Shown here piece after piece: positions 34,999-43,932 of a stretch of 64,000 bases of DNA (positions are counted from its first letter, which is position 1; every line of letters begins with the position of its first letter). The stretch is from JAVDCA01 sp035293985 (lineage in GTDB: Bacteria; Pseudomonadota; Alphaproteobacteria; Rhizobiales; Xanthobacteraceae). The stretch is from positions 310,001 to 374,000 of the forward strand of contig DATGLS010000037.1 of NCBI GenBank assembly GCA_035293985.1, written 5' to 3'. The notes under the pieces were generated by a model that searched no databases, was not told the origin of the DNA, and saw only the letters and a program-made list of their open reading frames with translations. The translations under genes and the position numbers were made by a program.

Positions 34999-35987
34999 GG
35001 CTGGTCACGCCGCAGCGCATCGCCGCCGCGATCGCGATCCTCGTGCTGGCGACCTTGCCGGCGTGGGTGACCGATACTTACTACATCAACATCACGAGCC
35101 AGATCCTGCTGTTCGCCGTGTTCGCGCTCGCGCTCAACGTGCTGGTCGGCTACGGCGGCCTCGTCTCGCTCGGCCATGCGGGCCTGTTCGCGATCGCCGG
35201 CTACACTGCGGCACTGCTCATGGAGGCGGGCCACGGCCACCTTCTGTCCGACGTTGCCGGGCTCGTCGCCGTGGTCATCGCATCCGCGGTGTTCGGGGTG
35301 CTGGCGTTGCGCGCGACCGGCATCGGCTTCCTGATGATCACGCTCGCGCTCGGGCAGATCGTATGGGGCCTCGCCTACCGCTGGGCGGGGCTCACCCACG
35401 GGGACAACGGCGTCAACGTCTCGGGCCGACCGACCGTCTTCGGGCTCGGCCTCACGGGCGCGACGTCGTTCTATTTTGCGACCCTCGTCGTATTCGTCAT
35501 AACGGTCGCCGCCATGGCGCTGTTCGTGCGCTCCCCGTTCGGCGCGAGCTTGCGCGGTACCCGCGACCAGCCGCGGCGCATGAGCGCGCTCGGCTACAAT
35601 GTCTGGCTGATCCGCTTCGTCGCCTTCCTGTTCTCCGGCTTCTGGACCGGCGTCGCCGGCCTCCTGTTCATTTACTACAACCAGTTCATCAGCCCGCAGG
35701 TGGCGGCGCTCACGTCCTCGGCCGAGGCCCTGCTGATGGTGATCTCCGGCGGCAGCGCGACCCTGCTCGGGCCGATCGTCGGCGCCGCCATCGTGGTGAT
35801 CATGAAGAACGTGGTCAGCGCCTATGTGGAGCGCTGGAACATGGCGCTCGGCATCATCTTCGTGCTCATCATCACGTTCATGCCGGAAGGGCTGGTGCCC
35901 GGCAGCGTGCGCCTGTGGAAGCTCGCCTGGCAGGGAATGCGCAAGCAGCCGGCGGCGTCCGGCACGCTCAAGGAGCAGCAGTCATGA
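34995..35987 (+). CDS. livM: LIV-type ABC permease, LivM family
   Basis: 330 aa, normal length for LivM. About nine hydrophobic segments, with LNVLVGYGGLVSLGHAGLFA near residue 47 and FLMITLALGQIVWGLAYRW near 110. The coupling loop contains GTRDQPRRMSALGYNVWLI and the end has ALLMVISGGSATLLGPIVG. It pairs with LivH in the inner membrane. Start and stop overlap the neighbours by four bases each. Contrast with the extended LivM at 48101. Confidence 0.9.
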   Translation: MRLVTPQRIAAAIAILVLATLPAWVTDTYYINITSQILLFAVFALALNVLVGYGGLVSLGHAGLFAIAGYTAALLMEAGHGHLLSDVAGLVAVVIASAVFGVLALRATGIGFLMITLALGQIVWGLAYRWAGLTHGDNGVNVSGRPTVFGLGLTGATSFYFATLVVFVITVAAMALFVRSPFGASLRGTRDQPRRMSALGYNVWLIRFVAFLFSGFWTGVAGLLFIYYNQFISPQVAALTSSAEALLMVISGGSATLLGPIVGAAIVVIMKNVVSAYVERWNMALGIIFVLIITFMPEGLVPGSVRLWKLAWQGMRKQPAASGTLKEQQS

Positions 35988-36763
35988 ACGCGTTGGCGCA
36001 GGATACTGCGGCCGGCGCGGCACCTCCGCCCGCGCTGGCGGTGCGCGGCCTCACCAAATCGTTCGGTGGGCTGCGCGTCACCAAGGGCGTCGACCTTGCG
36101 GTCGCGCCGGGCGAGCGGCGGCTCATCATCGGCCCGAACGGCGCCGGCAAGACCACGCTGTTCAACCTGATCACCGGCGAGATCGCGCCCGACGACGGCG
36201 CGATCGTCTTCCAGGGCACCGACATCACCCGCCTGCCGTGCCGGCGGCGCGTCCATCTCGGTCTTGCCCGCACCTATCAGATCATCACGCTGTTCGCGCG
36301 CGACACCATCCTGCGCAACGTCACGCTGGCGCTGCTCGGCCTCTCCCATTTGCGCTGGAATCCCTTCATCGACCTCGACCATCAGCATCATCTGACCGAA
36401 GCCGCGCGGGCGGCGCTCGCCCGCGTCGGCCTCGACCATATCTGCGATCGTCCGCTTGCCCAGACCTCCTATGGCGAGCGCCGGCGGGTCGAGATCGCGA
36501 TGGCGCTGGCGCAGAACCCGAAGGTGCTGCTGCTCGACGAGCCGTTCGCCGGCCTGTCGGTCGACGAGCGGCGCGACGTGCGCAACCTGCTGACCGCGAT
36601 CCCGCGCGACGTGACCATCGTGATGATCGAGCACGACATGGACGTGGCGCTGGAATTTGCCGAGCGCATCACGCTCTTGCATTTCGGCGAGGTGATCGTC
36701 GAGGGATCGCGCGCCGAGGTCGTCGCCGATCCGCGCACCCGCGAGGTCTACCTTGGCCACTAG
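35984..36763 (+). CDS. livG: LIV-type ABC ATPase, LivG family
   Basis: 259 aa. Walker A is GPNGAGKTTLFN, the signature TSYGERRRVEIAMAL and Walker B VLLLDEPFAGLS, with the switch His in IEHDMDVALEFAERI. LivG-type insertion ARTYQIITLFARDTILRN lies after Walker A. Note YGERR instead of the more usual SGGQ. Energises the importer together with LivF. The first 18 residues are a Pro/Ala-rich extension. It overlaps livM by four bases and the following livF by eleven. Confidence 0.9.
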   Translation: MNALAQDTAAGAAPPPALAVRGLTKSFGGLRVTKGVDLAVAPGERRLIIGPNGAGKTTLFNLITGEIAPDDGAIVFQGTDITRLPCRRRVHLGLARTYQIITLFARDTILRNVTLALLGLSHLRWNPFIDLDHQHHLTEAARAALARVGLDHICDRPLAQTSYGERRRVEIAMALAQNPKVLLLDEPFAGLSVDERRDVRNLLTAIPRDVTIVMIEHDMDVALEFAERITLLHFGEVIVEGSRAEVVADPRTREVYLGH

Positions 36764-37472
36764 CGCGCTCACGCTTGCCGAGGTCGACGCCTATTACGGC
36801 GACAGCCACGTGCTGGCCAAGGTGTCGTTCGCGGCCGGGGAGGGGCGCCTGCTCGGCCTGCTCGGCCGCAACGGCGCCGGCAAGACCACCTGCATGAGCG
36901 TCACGGTCGGCCTCGTGCGGGCGCGGCGCGGCGCCGTCGAGGTTTTCGGCGAGCCCGTGCACCGCCTGCCCCCCGAGCAGATCGCGGCCCGCGGGGTCGC
37001 CCTGGTGCCGCAGGGCCGTCGCATCTTCAAGAGTCTGACGGTGCGCGAGAACCTGATCGTCGCGGCGCGCAAACCGCCGCAGGGCGGGGCGCCCGCCTGG
37101 ACGCTCGACACCGTCTTTCGCATGTTTCCCCGCCTGGCCGAGCGCAAGAGCCAGATGGCGGCGCATCTCTCCGGCGGCGAGCAGCAGATGCTCGCGATCG
37201 GCCGGGCGCTGATGGCCAACCCGCGCGTGCTGCTGATGGACGAGCCGTCCGAGGGGCTCGCGCCGCAGATCGTCGCCGAGGTCATGGCGACCATCCGCAA
37301 GCTCAAGGAGAGCGGCCTCTCCATCGTGCTGGTCGAGCAGAACCCCAACCTCGCCTTCGACGTCGCCGACGACGTCGTCATCCTCAACAGCGGCCGGGTC
37401 GCCGTCATCGATGTCGCGGCGCGCCTCAAGGGCGGCGCGGTCGACCTGCGTCAGCATCTCGGAATCTTCTGA
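36753..37472 (+). CDS. livF: LIV-type ABC ATPase, LivF family
   Basis: 239 aa. Walker A GRNGAGKTTCMS, the LivF hallmark GVALVPQGRRIFKSLTVREN, signature HLSGGEQQMLAIGRAL and Walker B VLLMDEPSEGLAP are all in place. TTG start inside the end of livG; a GAGG lies upstream. It is the last gene of the importer operon. The following 149 bases hold a small stem-loop and lead to pqqA, so read-through into the pqq genes is possible but not shown. Confidence 0.9.
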   Translation: MATSALTLAEVDAYYGDSHVLAKVSFAAGEGRLLGLLGRNGAGKTTCMSVTVGLVRARRGAVEVFGEPVHRLPPEQIAARGVALVPQGRRIFKSLTVRENLIVAARKPPQGGAPAWTLDTVFRMFPRLAERKSQMAAHLSGGEQQMLAIGRALMANPRVLLMDEPSEGLAPQIVAEVMATIRKLKESGLSIVLVEQNPNLAFDVADDVVILNSGRVAVIDVAARLKGGAVDLRQHLGIF

Positions 37473-37621
37473 CGCGTTTGTGATCGAGCTATCGGTTGTG
37501 GGCTGCGGTGGGCTGCGCAAACCCGGCTTGCGCCGGGCCGGCGGCCTGATTTACACTATCCGCAAGTAATGGCCGGAACCTAACACCGGTGGGCAACAAT
37601 CATTGGAAGAGGAACGCGACA

Positions 37622-37699
37622 ATGGCCTGGACCACCCCGACTCTCGTCGAAATCTGCGTCGGCCTCGAGATCAATGGCTATCTGCCGGCCGAGATCTGA
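37622..37699 (+). CDS. pqqA: PQQ precursor peptide PqqA
   Basis: A 25-residue peptide, MAWTTPTLVEICVGLEINGY followed by LPAEI. It carries the invariant E-x3-Y pair (the Glu in GLEINGY and the Tyr three residues later) that PqqE cross-links to build pyrroloquinoline quinone. Length and sequence match known PqqA. A purine-rich GGAAGAGGAA lies ahead of the ATG. It is easily missed because of its size. pqqB follows after 55 bases. Confidence 0.93.
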   Translation: MAWTTPTLVEICVGLEINGYLPAEI

Positions 37700-37754
37700 T
37701 TTCCTGACCCGCTGACGACCCAGCCCCCGACTTGAGCGTCGTTGGGGCGGCGCT

Positions 37755-38660
37755 ATGGGACGACTAACCGCCATCGTGCTCGGTGCAGCGGCCGGTGGCG
37801 GTTTTCCGCAATGGAATTGTCGATGCCCGGTCTGCTTATTGGGCTGGGCCGGTGATGCGCGCGTGCGCCGCAGCACCCAGGCAAGTCTTGCGATCACGGT
37901 CGACGGCACGCGCTTCACGCTTCTCAACGCATCGCCCGACTTGCGCGAGCAGATTGCCGCGGCGCCGGCTTTGCAGCCGCAGGCGGGCCTGCGCGGCAGC
38001 CCGATCACCGCAGTGGTGCTGACCGGCGCCGAGATCGACCAGACGACCGGCCTCCTGGCGCTGCGCGAGCGTCACCCGTTCACGATCTACGGCAGCGCCG
38101 AGACGCTCGACACCGTCGCGGCCAATCCAATGTTCGATGTGCTGGCAGCGGACGTGGTCGCGCGCCGCCCCTGTGCAATCGACACGCCCTTCACGCTCGC
38201 CGACGGCCTCGTCGCCGAGCTATTCAAGGTGCCCGGCAAACTCCCGCTCTACCTCGAGGGCGCCAATCCCGAGCTCGCGGCCGAGACCGGCGCGAATGTC
38301 GGGATCGAGCTTGCCTTCGACGCGCGCCGGCTCGTTTTCGTGCCGGGTTGCGCCGCCGTCACACCCGCGCTCGCGGCGCGCCTTGGGCGCGCCGATGCGG
38401 TGCTGTTCGACGGAACACTCTTTGCCGACGACGAGATGATCGCGAGCGGCACCGGAACCAAGACCGGTCGCCGGATGGGCCACATGCCCATCGATGGCGA
38501 GGGTGGCTCGCTCGCGGCGCTTGCGCATCTGCCCGGCCGGCGCATTTATGTGCACATCAACAACACCAACCCGATCCGCGTCGCCGGCTCGCCCGAGCGC
38601 CGCAAGGTCGAGGCCGCGGGCTGGCAGGTCGCCGAGGACGGGCTGAGGATCGAGCTATGA
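37755..38660 (+). CDS. pqqB: PQQ biosynthesis protein PqqB
   Basis: 301 aa, metallo-beta-lactamase fold. Starts AIVLGAAAGGGFPQWNCRCPVC, the PqqB signature with a zinc-binding Cys motif. SPDLREQIAA, VLTGAEIDQTTGLLALRE, YLEGANPELAAETGANVG and GRRMGHMPIDGEGG follow in the usual order. PqqB is proposed to hydroxylate the cross-linked Glu-Tyr intermediate. Its stop overlaps the pqqC start by four bases. Confidence 0.95.
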   Translation: MGRLTAIVLGAAAGGGFPQWNCRCPVCLLGWAGDARVRRSTQASLAITVDGTRFTLLNASPDLREQIAAAPALQPQAGLRGSPITAVVLTGAEIDQTTGLLALRERHPFTIYGSAETLDTVAANPMFDVLAADVVARRPCAIDTPFTLADGLVAELFKVPGKLPLYLEGANPELAAETGANVGIELAFDARRLVFVPGCAAVTPALAARLGRADAVLFDGTLFADDEMIASGTGTKTGRRMGHMPIDGEGGSLAALAHLPGRRIYVHINNTNPIRVAGSPERRKVEAAGWQVAEDGLRIEL

Positions 38661-39385
38661 AGCTGCTGTCCCCGGACGAGCTGGAGGCGCGCCTGCGCGA
38701 CATCGGCGCGCGGCGGTACCATCGCCTGCACCCGTTCCATCACCTGCTGCACGGCGGCAAGTGCACCAAGGGCCAGGTCCAGGCCTGGGCGCTCAATCGC
38801 TACTACTACCAGGCCATGATCCCGATCAAGGACGCGAGCCTGATCGCACGCTGCCACGACAGCGACATCCGCCGCGAATGGCGCCGCCGCATCATCGATC
38901 ACGACGGGGCGCAGGCCGGCGAGGGCGGCATCGCCCGCTGGCTCAAGCTGACCGACGGGCTCGGCCTCGACCGCGATTACGTGACGTCGCTCGCCGGGCT
39001 GCTGCCGGCCACGCGCTTTGCGGTCGACGCCTATGTGCACTTCGTCGCCGAGAAGACCTTGCTCGAGGCGATCGCCTCCTCGCTCACCGAGCTGTTCTCG
39101 CCGGTGATCATCACCGAGCGCATGGACGGCATGCTCAAGAGCTACGACTTCGTCACCGCGGAGACGCTCGCCTATTTCACGGCGCGGCCGCCGCAGGCGC
39201 GCCAGGATTCAGACTTTGCGCTCGCCTACGTCAAGGAGAACGCCAAGACGCCGGAGCAGCAGCAGCTCGTGCTCGCCGCGCTCGAGTTCAAATGCGGTGT
39301 GCTGTGGTCGATGCTCGACGCGCTCTATCTCGCCTATGTCGACCCGAAGATGCCGCCGCCGGGTGCCTTCCTGCCGAAGGACTGA
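38657..39385 (+). CDS. pqqC: Pyrroloquinoline-quinone synthase PqqC
   Basis: 242 aa, all-helical. Catalyses the final ring closure and eight-electron oxidation to PQQ without a cofactor. YHRLHPFHHLLHGGKCTKGQ, WALNRYYYQAMIPIKDA, ELFSPVIITERMDGMLKSYD and EFKCGVLWSMLDALYLAYV match PqqC over its length, including the active-site His and Tyr region. The start overlaps pqqB. An unrelated SDR gene separates it from pqqD. Confidence 0.95.
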   Translation: MKLLSPDELEARLRDIGARRYHRLHPFHHLLHGGKCTKGQVQAWALNRYYYQAMIPIKDASLIARCHDSDIRREWRRRIIDHDGAQAGEGGIARWLKLTDGLGLDRDYVTSLAGLLPATRFAVDAYVHFVAEKTLLEAIASSLTELFSPVIITERMDGMLKSYDFVTAETLAYFTARPPQARQDSDFALAYVKENAKTPEQQQLVLAALEFKCGVLWSMLDALYLAYVDPKMPPPGAFLPKD

Positions 39386-39417
39386 GCGCGAAGGCTTCGC
39401 TGGAAAGGATTCGGGGC

Positions 39418-40179
39418 GTGCCGAGCTATCCGGAGATGCGCGACAAGGTCGCGCTGGTGACCGGCGGCAGCAGCGGCATCGGGCTCGCGACCGCGCGCGC
39501 ATTCGCCCAGCAGGGCGCCCGCGTTGTGATCGCCAGCCGCAACGAGCGCCGCGGCAAGGAGGCCCTCAAGGCGATGGAAGGCGAGGGCGACGTGGGGTGG
39601 CTCGCCGCCGACGTGGCGGACGGCAAGTCGGTAGGGAAGCTCGTCGCCGGCGTCATCAAGCTGCATGGCCGTATCGACTATGCGTTCAATAATGGCGGCA
39701 GCGGCGCCAATGGCGCGCCGGTCGGCAAGATGAGCGAGGAGGCCTGGCGGCGCACCATCGACGGGTTCCTGACGTCGGTGTTCCTGTGCATGCGTGCGCA
39801 GATCCCGGCGATGGAAGCATCCGGCGTGATCGTCAACAACGCCTCGGTCGACGGTTTGCGCGGCTATCCGTTCCCGGCCGGTGCCGCCTATTCGGCGGCG
39901 AAGCAGGGCGTGGTCGGGCTCACACGCAGCGCGGCGCTCGAATATGCGGCGAGCGGGCCGCGCATCTGCGCGATCTGTCCCGGCTGGGTCGACACGCCGC
40001 CGGTGGCCCGCTGGATGCAGCGCGACCTCGACGTCGCCAGCGCGATCGTCCGCCAGACGCCGCGCGGCCGCATCGGCGACCCCGCCGAGATCGCCGCCGC
40101 CGTGCTATGGTTGTGCTGCGACGCCGCCTCCTATGCGATTGGAACCGTGCTGCCGATCGACGGTGGCTACATGGCGTGA
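39418..40179 (+). CDS. Short-chain dehydrogenase/reductase inside the pqq operon
   Basis: 253 aa. Classical SDR: ALVTGGSSGIGLATARAFA (NAD(P) motif), NNGGSGANGAPVG, the Ser in NNASVDGLRGYPFPAG, the Y-x3-K active site in YSAAKQGVVG, and PGWVDTPPVA. The last residues are the usual IDGGYM. GTG at 39418 has AAAGGA eight bases ahead; ATG 39436 is the alternative. It lies 32 bases after pqqC and 31 before pqqD, with the same strand and tight spacing, so it is part of the operon. SDRs are not a standard pqq gene. It may act on a substrate oxidised with PQQ. Confidence 0.88.
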   Translation: MPSYPEMRDKVALVTGGSSGIGLATARAFAQQGARVVIASRNERRGKEALKAMEGEGDVGWLAADVADGKSVGKLVAGVIKLHGRIDYAFNNGGSGANGAPVGKMSEEAWRRTIDGFLTSVFLCMRAQIPAMEASGVIVNNASVDGLRGYPFPAGAAYSAAKQGVVGLTRSAALEYAASGPRICAICPGWVDTPPVARWMQRDLDVASAIVRQTPRGRIGDPAEIAAAVLWLCCDAASYAIGTVLPIDGGYMA

Positions 40180-40210
40180 CATCACTACTTATGTGTAAGG
40201 AGTAGACCCC

Positions 40211-40507
40211 TTGACCGAAACGCCGCCGACCGTATCGATCTCGCCGGACGCGCTGCCGCGCCTGCCGCGCGGCGTACGGCTGGTGCACAACGAGGCGCAG
40301 GGCGGCTGGGTGCTGCTCGCGCCCGAGCGCGTGTTCAAGGCCGACGCGATCGCGGCCGAGATCGTCAAGCGCTGCACCGGCGAGGCGACCTTCGCGGCGA
40401 TCGTCGACGATCTGGCGAAAACCTATTCGGCGCCGAAGGAGCGCATCGCGACCGACGTCGCCGCGCTGCTGCGCGGCCTCGCCGACAAGAAGCTGATGGA
40501 GCTGTGA
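40211..40507 (+). CDS. pqqD: PQQ biosynthesis peptide chaperone PqqD
   Basis: 98 aa. PqqD binds PqqA and presents it to PqqE. GVRLVHNEAQGGWVLLAPERVF is the peptide-binding winged-helix start, followed by ADAIAAEIVKRCTGEATF, and DVAALLRGLADKKLMEL at the end. TTG start with AAGGAG nine bases ahead. A palindromic repeat lies between it and pqqE. Confidence 0.93.
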   Translation: MTETPPTVSISPDALPRLPRGVRLVHNEAQGGWVLLAPERVFKADAIAAEIVKRCTGEATFAAIVDDLAKTYSAPKERIATDVAALLRGLADKKLMEL

Positions 40508-40515
40508 AGCCGTAG

Positions 40516-40615
40516 GTCATGCCCGCGAATGCGCGCGAATGCGGGCATCCACGTCTTCCTTACCGCGATTCAGCGACGTAAGACGTGGATGGCCGGGACA
40601 AGCCCGGCCATGACG
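40516..40615. repeat. Dispersed palindromic repeat of gtcatgcccgg type, copy 2
   Basis: Starts gtcatgcccgcgaatg and ends with cccggccatgacg, with cacgtctt / aagacgtg arms inside. Same family as 31368-31457 and 52436-52536. It splits pqqD from pqqE. Confidence 0.85.
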
Positions 40616-40627
40616 TGGACAGGATGA

Positions 40628-41719
40628 ATGATGTCGTCGTCCGGCACAACAGCGCTGCCGCGTCCGCTCGGCCTGCTCGCCGAGCTGACGCACCGCTGCC
40701 CGCTCGGCTGTCCGTATTGCTCGAACCCGCTCGCGCTCGATCCTCGCCACGACGAGCTCGATGCCGCGACCTGGGCCCGCGTGTTCAAGGAGGCGGCTGC
40801 GCTCGGTGTGCTGCAGGTGCATCTCTCGGGCGGCGAGCCGGCGTCGCGACGCGACGTCGTCGAGATCATGGCCTCGGCGCATGCCGCCGGGCTCTACACC
40901 AACCTGATCACGTCGGGAGTCGGCGTCACCAAAGAACGCCTCGCCGCGCTCGCCGACGCCGGCCTCGACCATGTGCAGGTGTCGATCCAGGACAGCGAGG
41001 AGAGATCCGCCGATCACATCGCCGGTTATGAGGGCGCTTTCGCGCGCAAGCGCGCACTCGCGGCCGACGTGGTCGCGCTGAAGATTCCACTCACCATCAA
41101 CGCGGTCATCCATCGCGCCAACATCGCACGCGTCGAGGACCTGGTGACGATGGCGCTCGACATGGGCGCCTCGCGGGTCGAGATCGCGCACGTGCAGTAC
41201 TACGGCTGGGCTTTGCAGAACCGCGCCGCGCTGATGCCGACGCGCGAGCAGGTCGATGCGGCCGTCGGCGCCGTCGAGGCGTTGCGCAAGCGTCATCATG
41301 GCCGCATCGTCATCGATGCGGTGGTGCCCGACTATCATGCGCGCTTTCCCAAACCGTGCGTCGGCGGCTGGGGCCGGCGCTCCCTCAACGTGACGCCGGC
41401 CGGCAAGGTGCTGCCCTGTCACGCAGCTGAGAGCATTCCGGACCTCGAGTTCTGGTCCGTGAAGGACCACTCGCTCGCCGACATCTGGATCTCCTCGCCA
41501 GCCTTCAACGCGTTCCGCGGCACCGACTTTCTCCCCGCGCCGTGCCAGACCTGCGAACGGCGCGAGATCGACTTCGGCGGCTGCCGCTGCCAGGCCTTCG
41601 CGCTCACCGGCGATGCGCGCGCGACCGATCCGGTGTGCCAGCTCTCGCCCCATCACGACCGGGTGGCCGAACTGGCCGCGCAGCACGAGGACCGGTCCTA
41701 TTCGTATCGACGAATGTAA
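40628..41719 (+). CDS. pqqE: PqqA peptide cyclase PqqE (radical SAM)
   Basis: 363 aa. The radical-SAM cluster motif C-x3-C-x2-C is at residues 24-31 (CPLGCPYC), followed by HLSGGEPASRRD and ITSGVGVTKER. The SPASM-type C-terminus has PCVGGWGRRSLNVTP, CHAAES and CQTCERREIDFGGCRC with its auxiliary-cluster cysteines. PqqE forms the Glu-Tyr carbon bond in PqqA. ATG 40628 is used; an adjacent ATG at 40631 has better spacing to AGGA. Last gene of the operon. Confidence 0.95.
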   Translation: MMSSSGTTALPRPLGLLAELTHRCPLGCPYCSNPLALDPRHDELDAATWARVFKEAAALGVLQVHLSGGEPASRRDVVEIMASAHAAGLYTNLITSGVGVTKERLAALADAGLDHVQVSIQDSEERSADHIAGYEGAFARKRALAADVVALKIPLTINAVIHRANIARVEDLVTMALDMGASRVEIAHVQYYGWALQNRAALMPTREQVDAAVGAVEALRKRHHGRIVIDAVVPDYHARFPKPCVGGWGRRSLNVTPAGKVLPCHAAESIPDLEFWSVKDHSLADIWISSPAFNAFRGTDFLPAPCQTCERREIDFGGCRCQAFALTGDARATDPVCQLSPHHDRVAELAAQHEDRSYSYRRM

Positions 41720-41861
41720 GTCTCAGGGCGCCTGCAAATCGCAATTGCACAGCGCCCTCGAAATATCGGACACTGCCGCCCAAGGAAGCCTGCCGGTGGC
41801 ATCCTGCCGATCCTGGTGCTGATGCCGCGGCGCACCGGCTTCCCAACTTGGGAGGAGCATC

Positions 41862-43166
41862 ATGATTCTGCGATCCATATCAGCGCGGAGCCTGCTGCTC
41901 GCCGGGACCTTTGCGGCCGCGGTTGCGGTTGTCGGGACGGCGGGCGCACAACAGCCGGCGGCTCCGGCTGCCCCGGCCCCTGCCGCGCCAGCGCCTGCAA
42001 CCGCAGCGGCCCCGCCGGCCCTGCCGCCTGGCTCGCCCCTGATCGGGCGGCCCGACACCGAAGCCGCGATGAAGCTCGCGCCCGTCATCCCGCCGCCGAT
42101 CGCGGCGCCCGCCGACAAGGTCGCGGCGAGCCGCCTCACGCTGCCGAAGGGCTTCCACATCGAGGTCTACGCAAGCGGCATCCCGGACGCGCGCGAGATC
42201 CGGCTCAGTGACAAGGGCACGCTGTTCATCGGCAACCGCCTGCAGGACAAGGTCTGGGCGGTCTACGAGAAGGACGGCAAGCGCGTACAGAAAGCGATCG
42301 TGACCGGAATGCATCGGCCGAACGGTGTCGCCTTCCACAACGGCACGCTCTATTTCGCCGAGCTGTCCAAGATATGGAAGATCGACAACATCGAGCAGAA
42401 TCTCGACAACCCACCCAAGCCGACGCTGGTCTATGACGACCTGCCGACCGACGAGGCGCACGGCTGGAAGTTCATCGCCATTGGTCCGGACAACAAGCTC
42501 TACGTCCCGATCGGCCAGCCCTGCAACAATTGCATCCCGGACGACCGCCATGGCCAGATCCGCCGCATGGATCTCGATGGCAAGAACGTCGAGGTGATCG
42601 CCCGCGGCGTGCGCAACACCGTCGGCTTCGACTGGAACCCGGCGAACCACGACCTCTACTTCACCGACAACGGCCGCGACTGGATGTCGGAGGATGTGCC
42701 GCAAGACGAGCTCAACCGCCTCACCAAGGTCGGCCAGCACTTCGGGTCGCCCTACTGTTACCAGGGCAACATCCCGGATCCGCAGTTCGGATGGGGGCAT
42801 TCCTGCAGCGAGTTCGTGCCGCCGGTCGCGCTGATGGGCCCGCACGCCGCCGCGCTCGGCATGCGCTTCTACACCGGGACCATGTTCCCGGCTGAATACC
42901 GCGGCGGCATCTTCGTCGCCCGCCACGGCTCGTGGAACCGGACCCACAAGTTCGGCGGCGACATCGCCTTCGTGAAACTGAACAAGGACGGCAGCGTGAA
43001 ATCGGTCGAGCCGTTCATCACCGGGTTCATCGTCGACAACAAGTACATCGGCCGCCCGGTCGACGTGCAGCCGATGAAGGACGGGTCGCTGCTGATCTCC
43101 GACGACTACGACGGCGCCGTCTATCGCGTCACCTACGGCAACGCGCCGCGGACCGCGAACCGCTGA
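41862..43166 (+). CDS. PQQ-dependent sugar dehydrogenase-like protein (sorbosone dehydrogenase family)
   Basis: 434 aa. The signal peptide ends at VGTAGAQ and a 40-residue Pro/Ala linker follows. A six-bladed propeller carries GMHRPNGVAFHNGTLYFAE, DDRHGQIRRMDLDG, FTDNGRDWMSEDVPQDELN and ARHGSWNRTHKFGG, the last with the His and Arg usual for PQQ binding in soluble glucose/sorbosone dehydrogenases. It oxidises an aldose or related sugar in the periplasm with electrons passed to cytochrome c. Strong GGGAGGAG precedes the ATG. It follows pqqE after 142 bases, and a di-haem cytochrome follows at 43251. The sugar is not known. Confidence 0.87.
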   Translation: MILRSISARSLLLAGTFAAAVAVVGTAGAQQPAAPAAPAPAAPAPATAAAPPALPPGSPLIGRPDTEAAMKLAPVIPPPIAAPADKVAASRLTLPKGFHIEVYASGIPDAREIRLSDKGTLFIGNRLQDKVWAVYEKDGKRVQKAIVTGMHRPNGVAFHNGTLYFAELSKIWKIDNIEQNLDNPPKPTLVYDDLPTDEAHGWKFIAIGPDNKLYVPIGQPCNNCIPDDRHGQIRRMDLDGKNVEVIARGVRNTVGFDWNPANHDLYFTDNGRDWMSEDVPQDELNRLTKVGQHFGSPYCYQGNIPDPQFGWGHSCSEFVPPVALMGPHAAALGMRFYTGTMFPAEYRGGIFVARHGSWNRTHKFGGDIAFVKLNKDGSVKSVEPFITGFIVDNKYIGRPVDVQPMKDGSLLISDDYDGAVYRVTYGNAPRTANR

Positions 43167-43182
43167 CCACGATTTGAATGAA

Positions 43183-43219
43183 GCCGAGGGCGCGCGCCGC
43201 CCTCGGCTTTCTCTTTTTC
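43183..43219 (+). terminator. Rho-independent terminator
   Basis: A nine-base-pair stem gccgagggc / gccctcggc (43183-43191 and 43199-43207) is followed by tttctcttttt. It ends the sugar dehydrogenase transcript before the cytochrome gene. Confidence 0.8.
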
Positions 43220-43250
43220 AGAGTGCCGAGTCCAGACGCGAGTGTCCGCC

Positions 43251-43826
43251 ATGCGAGCCCCGATCTGCGCGCTGTTGACCACCGTCGTGCTTCTGGCCGC
43301 AGGGCCCGCCAGGGCCGATGCGGTGCACGATCGACTGCCCGCCTGCCTCGCCTGCCACGGCGACAAGGGCCAATCCACGACGCCGGAGACGCCCTCGCTC
43401 GGCGCTCAGCAGCAGGCCTATGCGGTGACCCAGCTCTACATGTTTCGCGAGAAGCTGCGCAAAGCCGACATCATGAACCAGATGGCCGAGGGCCTCAGCG
43501 ACGATGACCTGCGCGCGCTCGGCGAGGCGATCTCCAAGCTGCCGGCGCCGCCGCCCGCGGCCGACGCCGGCGACGCGGCGCGCATCGCCCGCGCGCAGGC
43601 GCTCGTCGGCGCCAACCGCTGCAATGCCTGTCACACCCCGAATTTCGCCGGTCAGGACCAGGTGCCGCGTATCGCCGACCAGCGCGAGGACTACCTGCTC
43701 AGGACGTTACGCGAGTACAAGTCGGGCGCCCGCACCGGCTACGACGCCACCATGGCCGAGGTGGTCGCCCCGCTGAAGGACCAGGATTTCGCCGACCTCG
43801 CGTATTACCTGGCGCGGGTGAAGTGA
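43251..43826 (+). CDS. Di-haem c-type cytochrome (cytochrome c4-like)
   Basis: 191 aa. Signal peptide MRAPICALLTTVVLLAAG..ARA, then two haem c motifs: CLACH near residue 32 and CNACH near 120, each followed by a Met-containing loop (DIMNQMAEGLSDDDL; YDATMAEVVAPLKDQD). The two halves are repeats of a class I cytochrome fold, as in c4. Periplasmic electron carrier, plausible partner of the sugar dehydrogenase at 41862. A GTG at 43242 is an alternative start. A terminator at 43183 lies between them, so it may have its own promoter. Confidence 0.87.
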   Translation: MRAPICALLTTVVLLAAGPARADAVHDRLPACLACHGDKGQSTTPETPSLGAQQQAYAVTQLYMFREKLRKADIMNQMAEGLSDDDLRALGEAISKLPAPPPAADAGDAARIARAQALVGANRCNACHTPNFAGQDQVPRIADQREDYLLRTLREYKSGARTGYDATMAEVVAPLKDQDFADLAYYLARVK

Positions 43827-43932
43827 AGTGGTCGCCATTTGCTCCGACTTAATCGGAATGTGCGCCGGCCTTCTTTGTTGGCGCATGTTCTTGGCGGCGA
43901 ACCGGCGTCCAATTCGCCGGAACATGGGCTGA

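Noticed and set aside
37522..37537. Stem-loop cccggc-ttgc-gccggg after livF as a terminator
   Set aside because: Six-base-pair stem without a following T-run; too weak to call.
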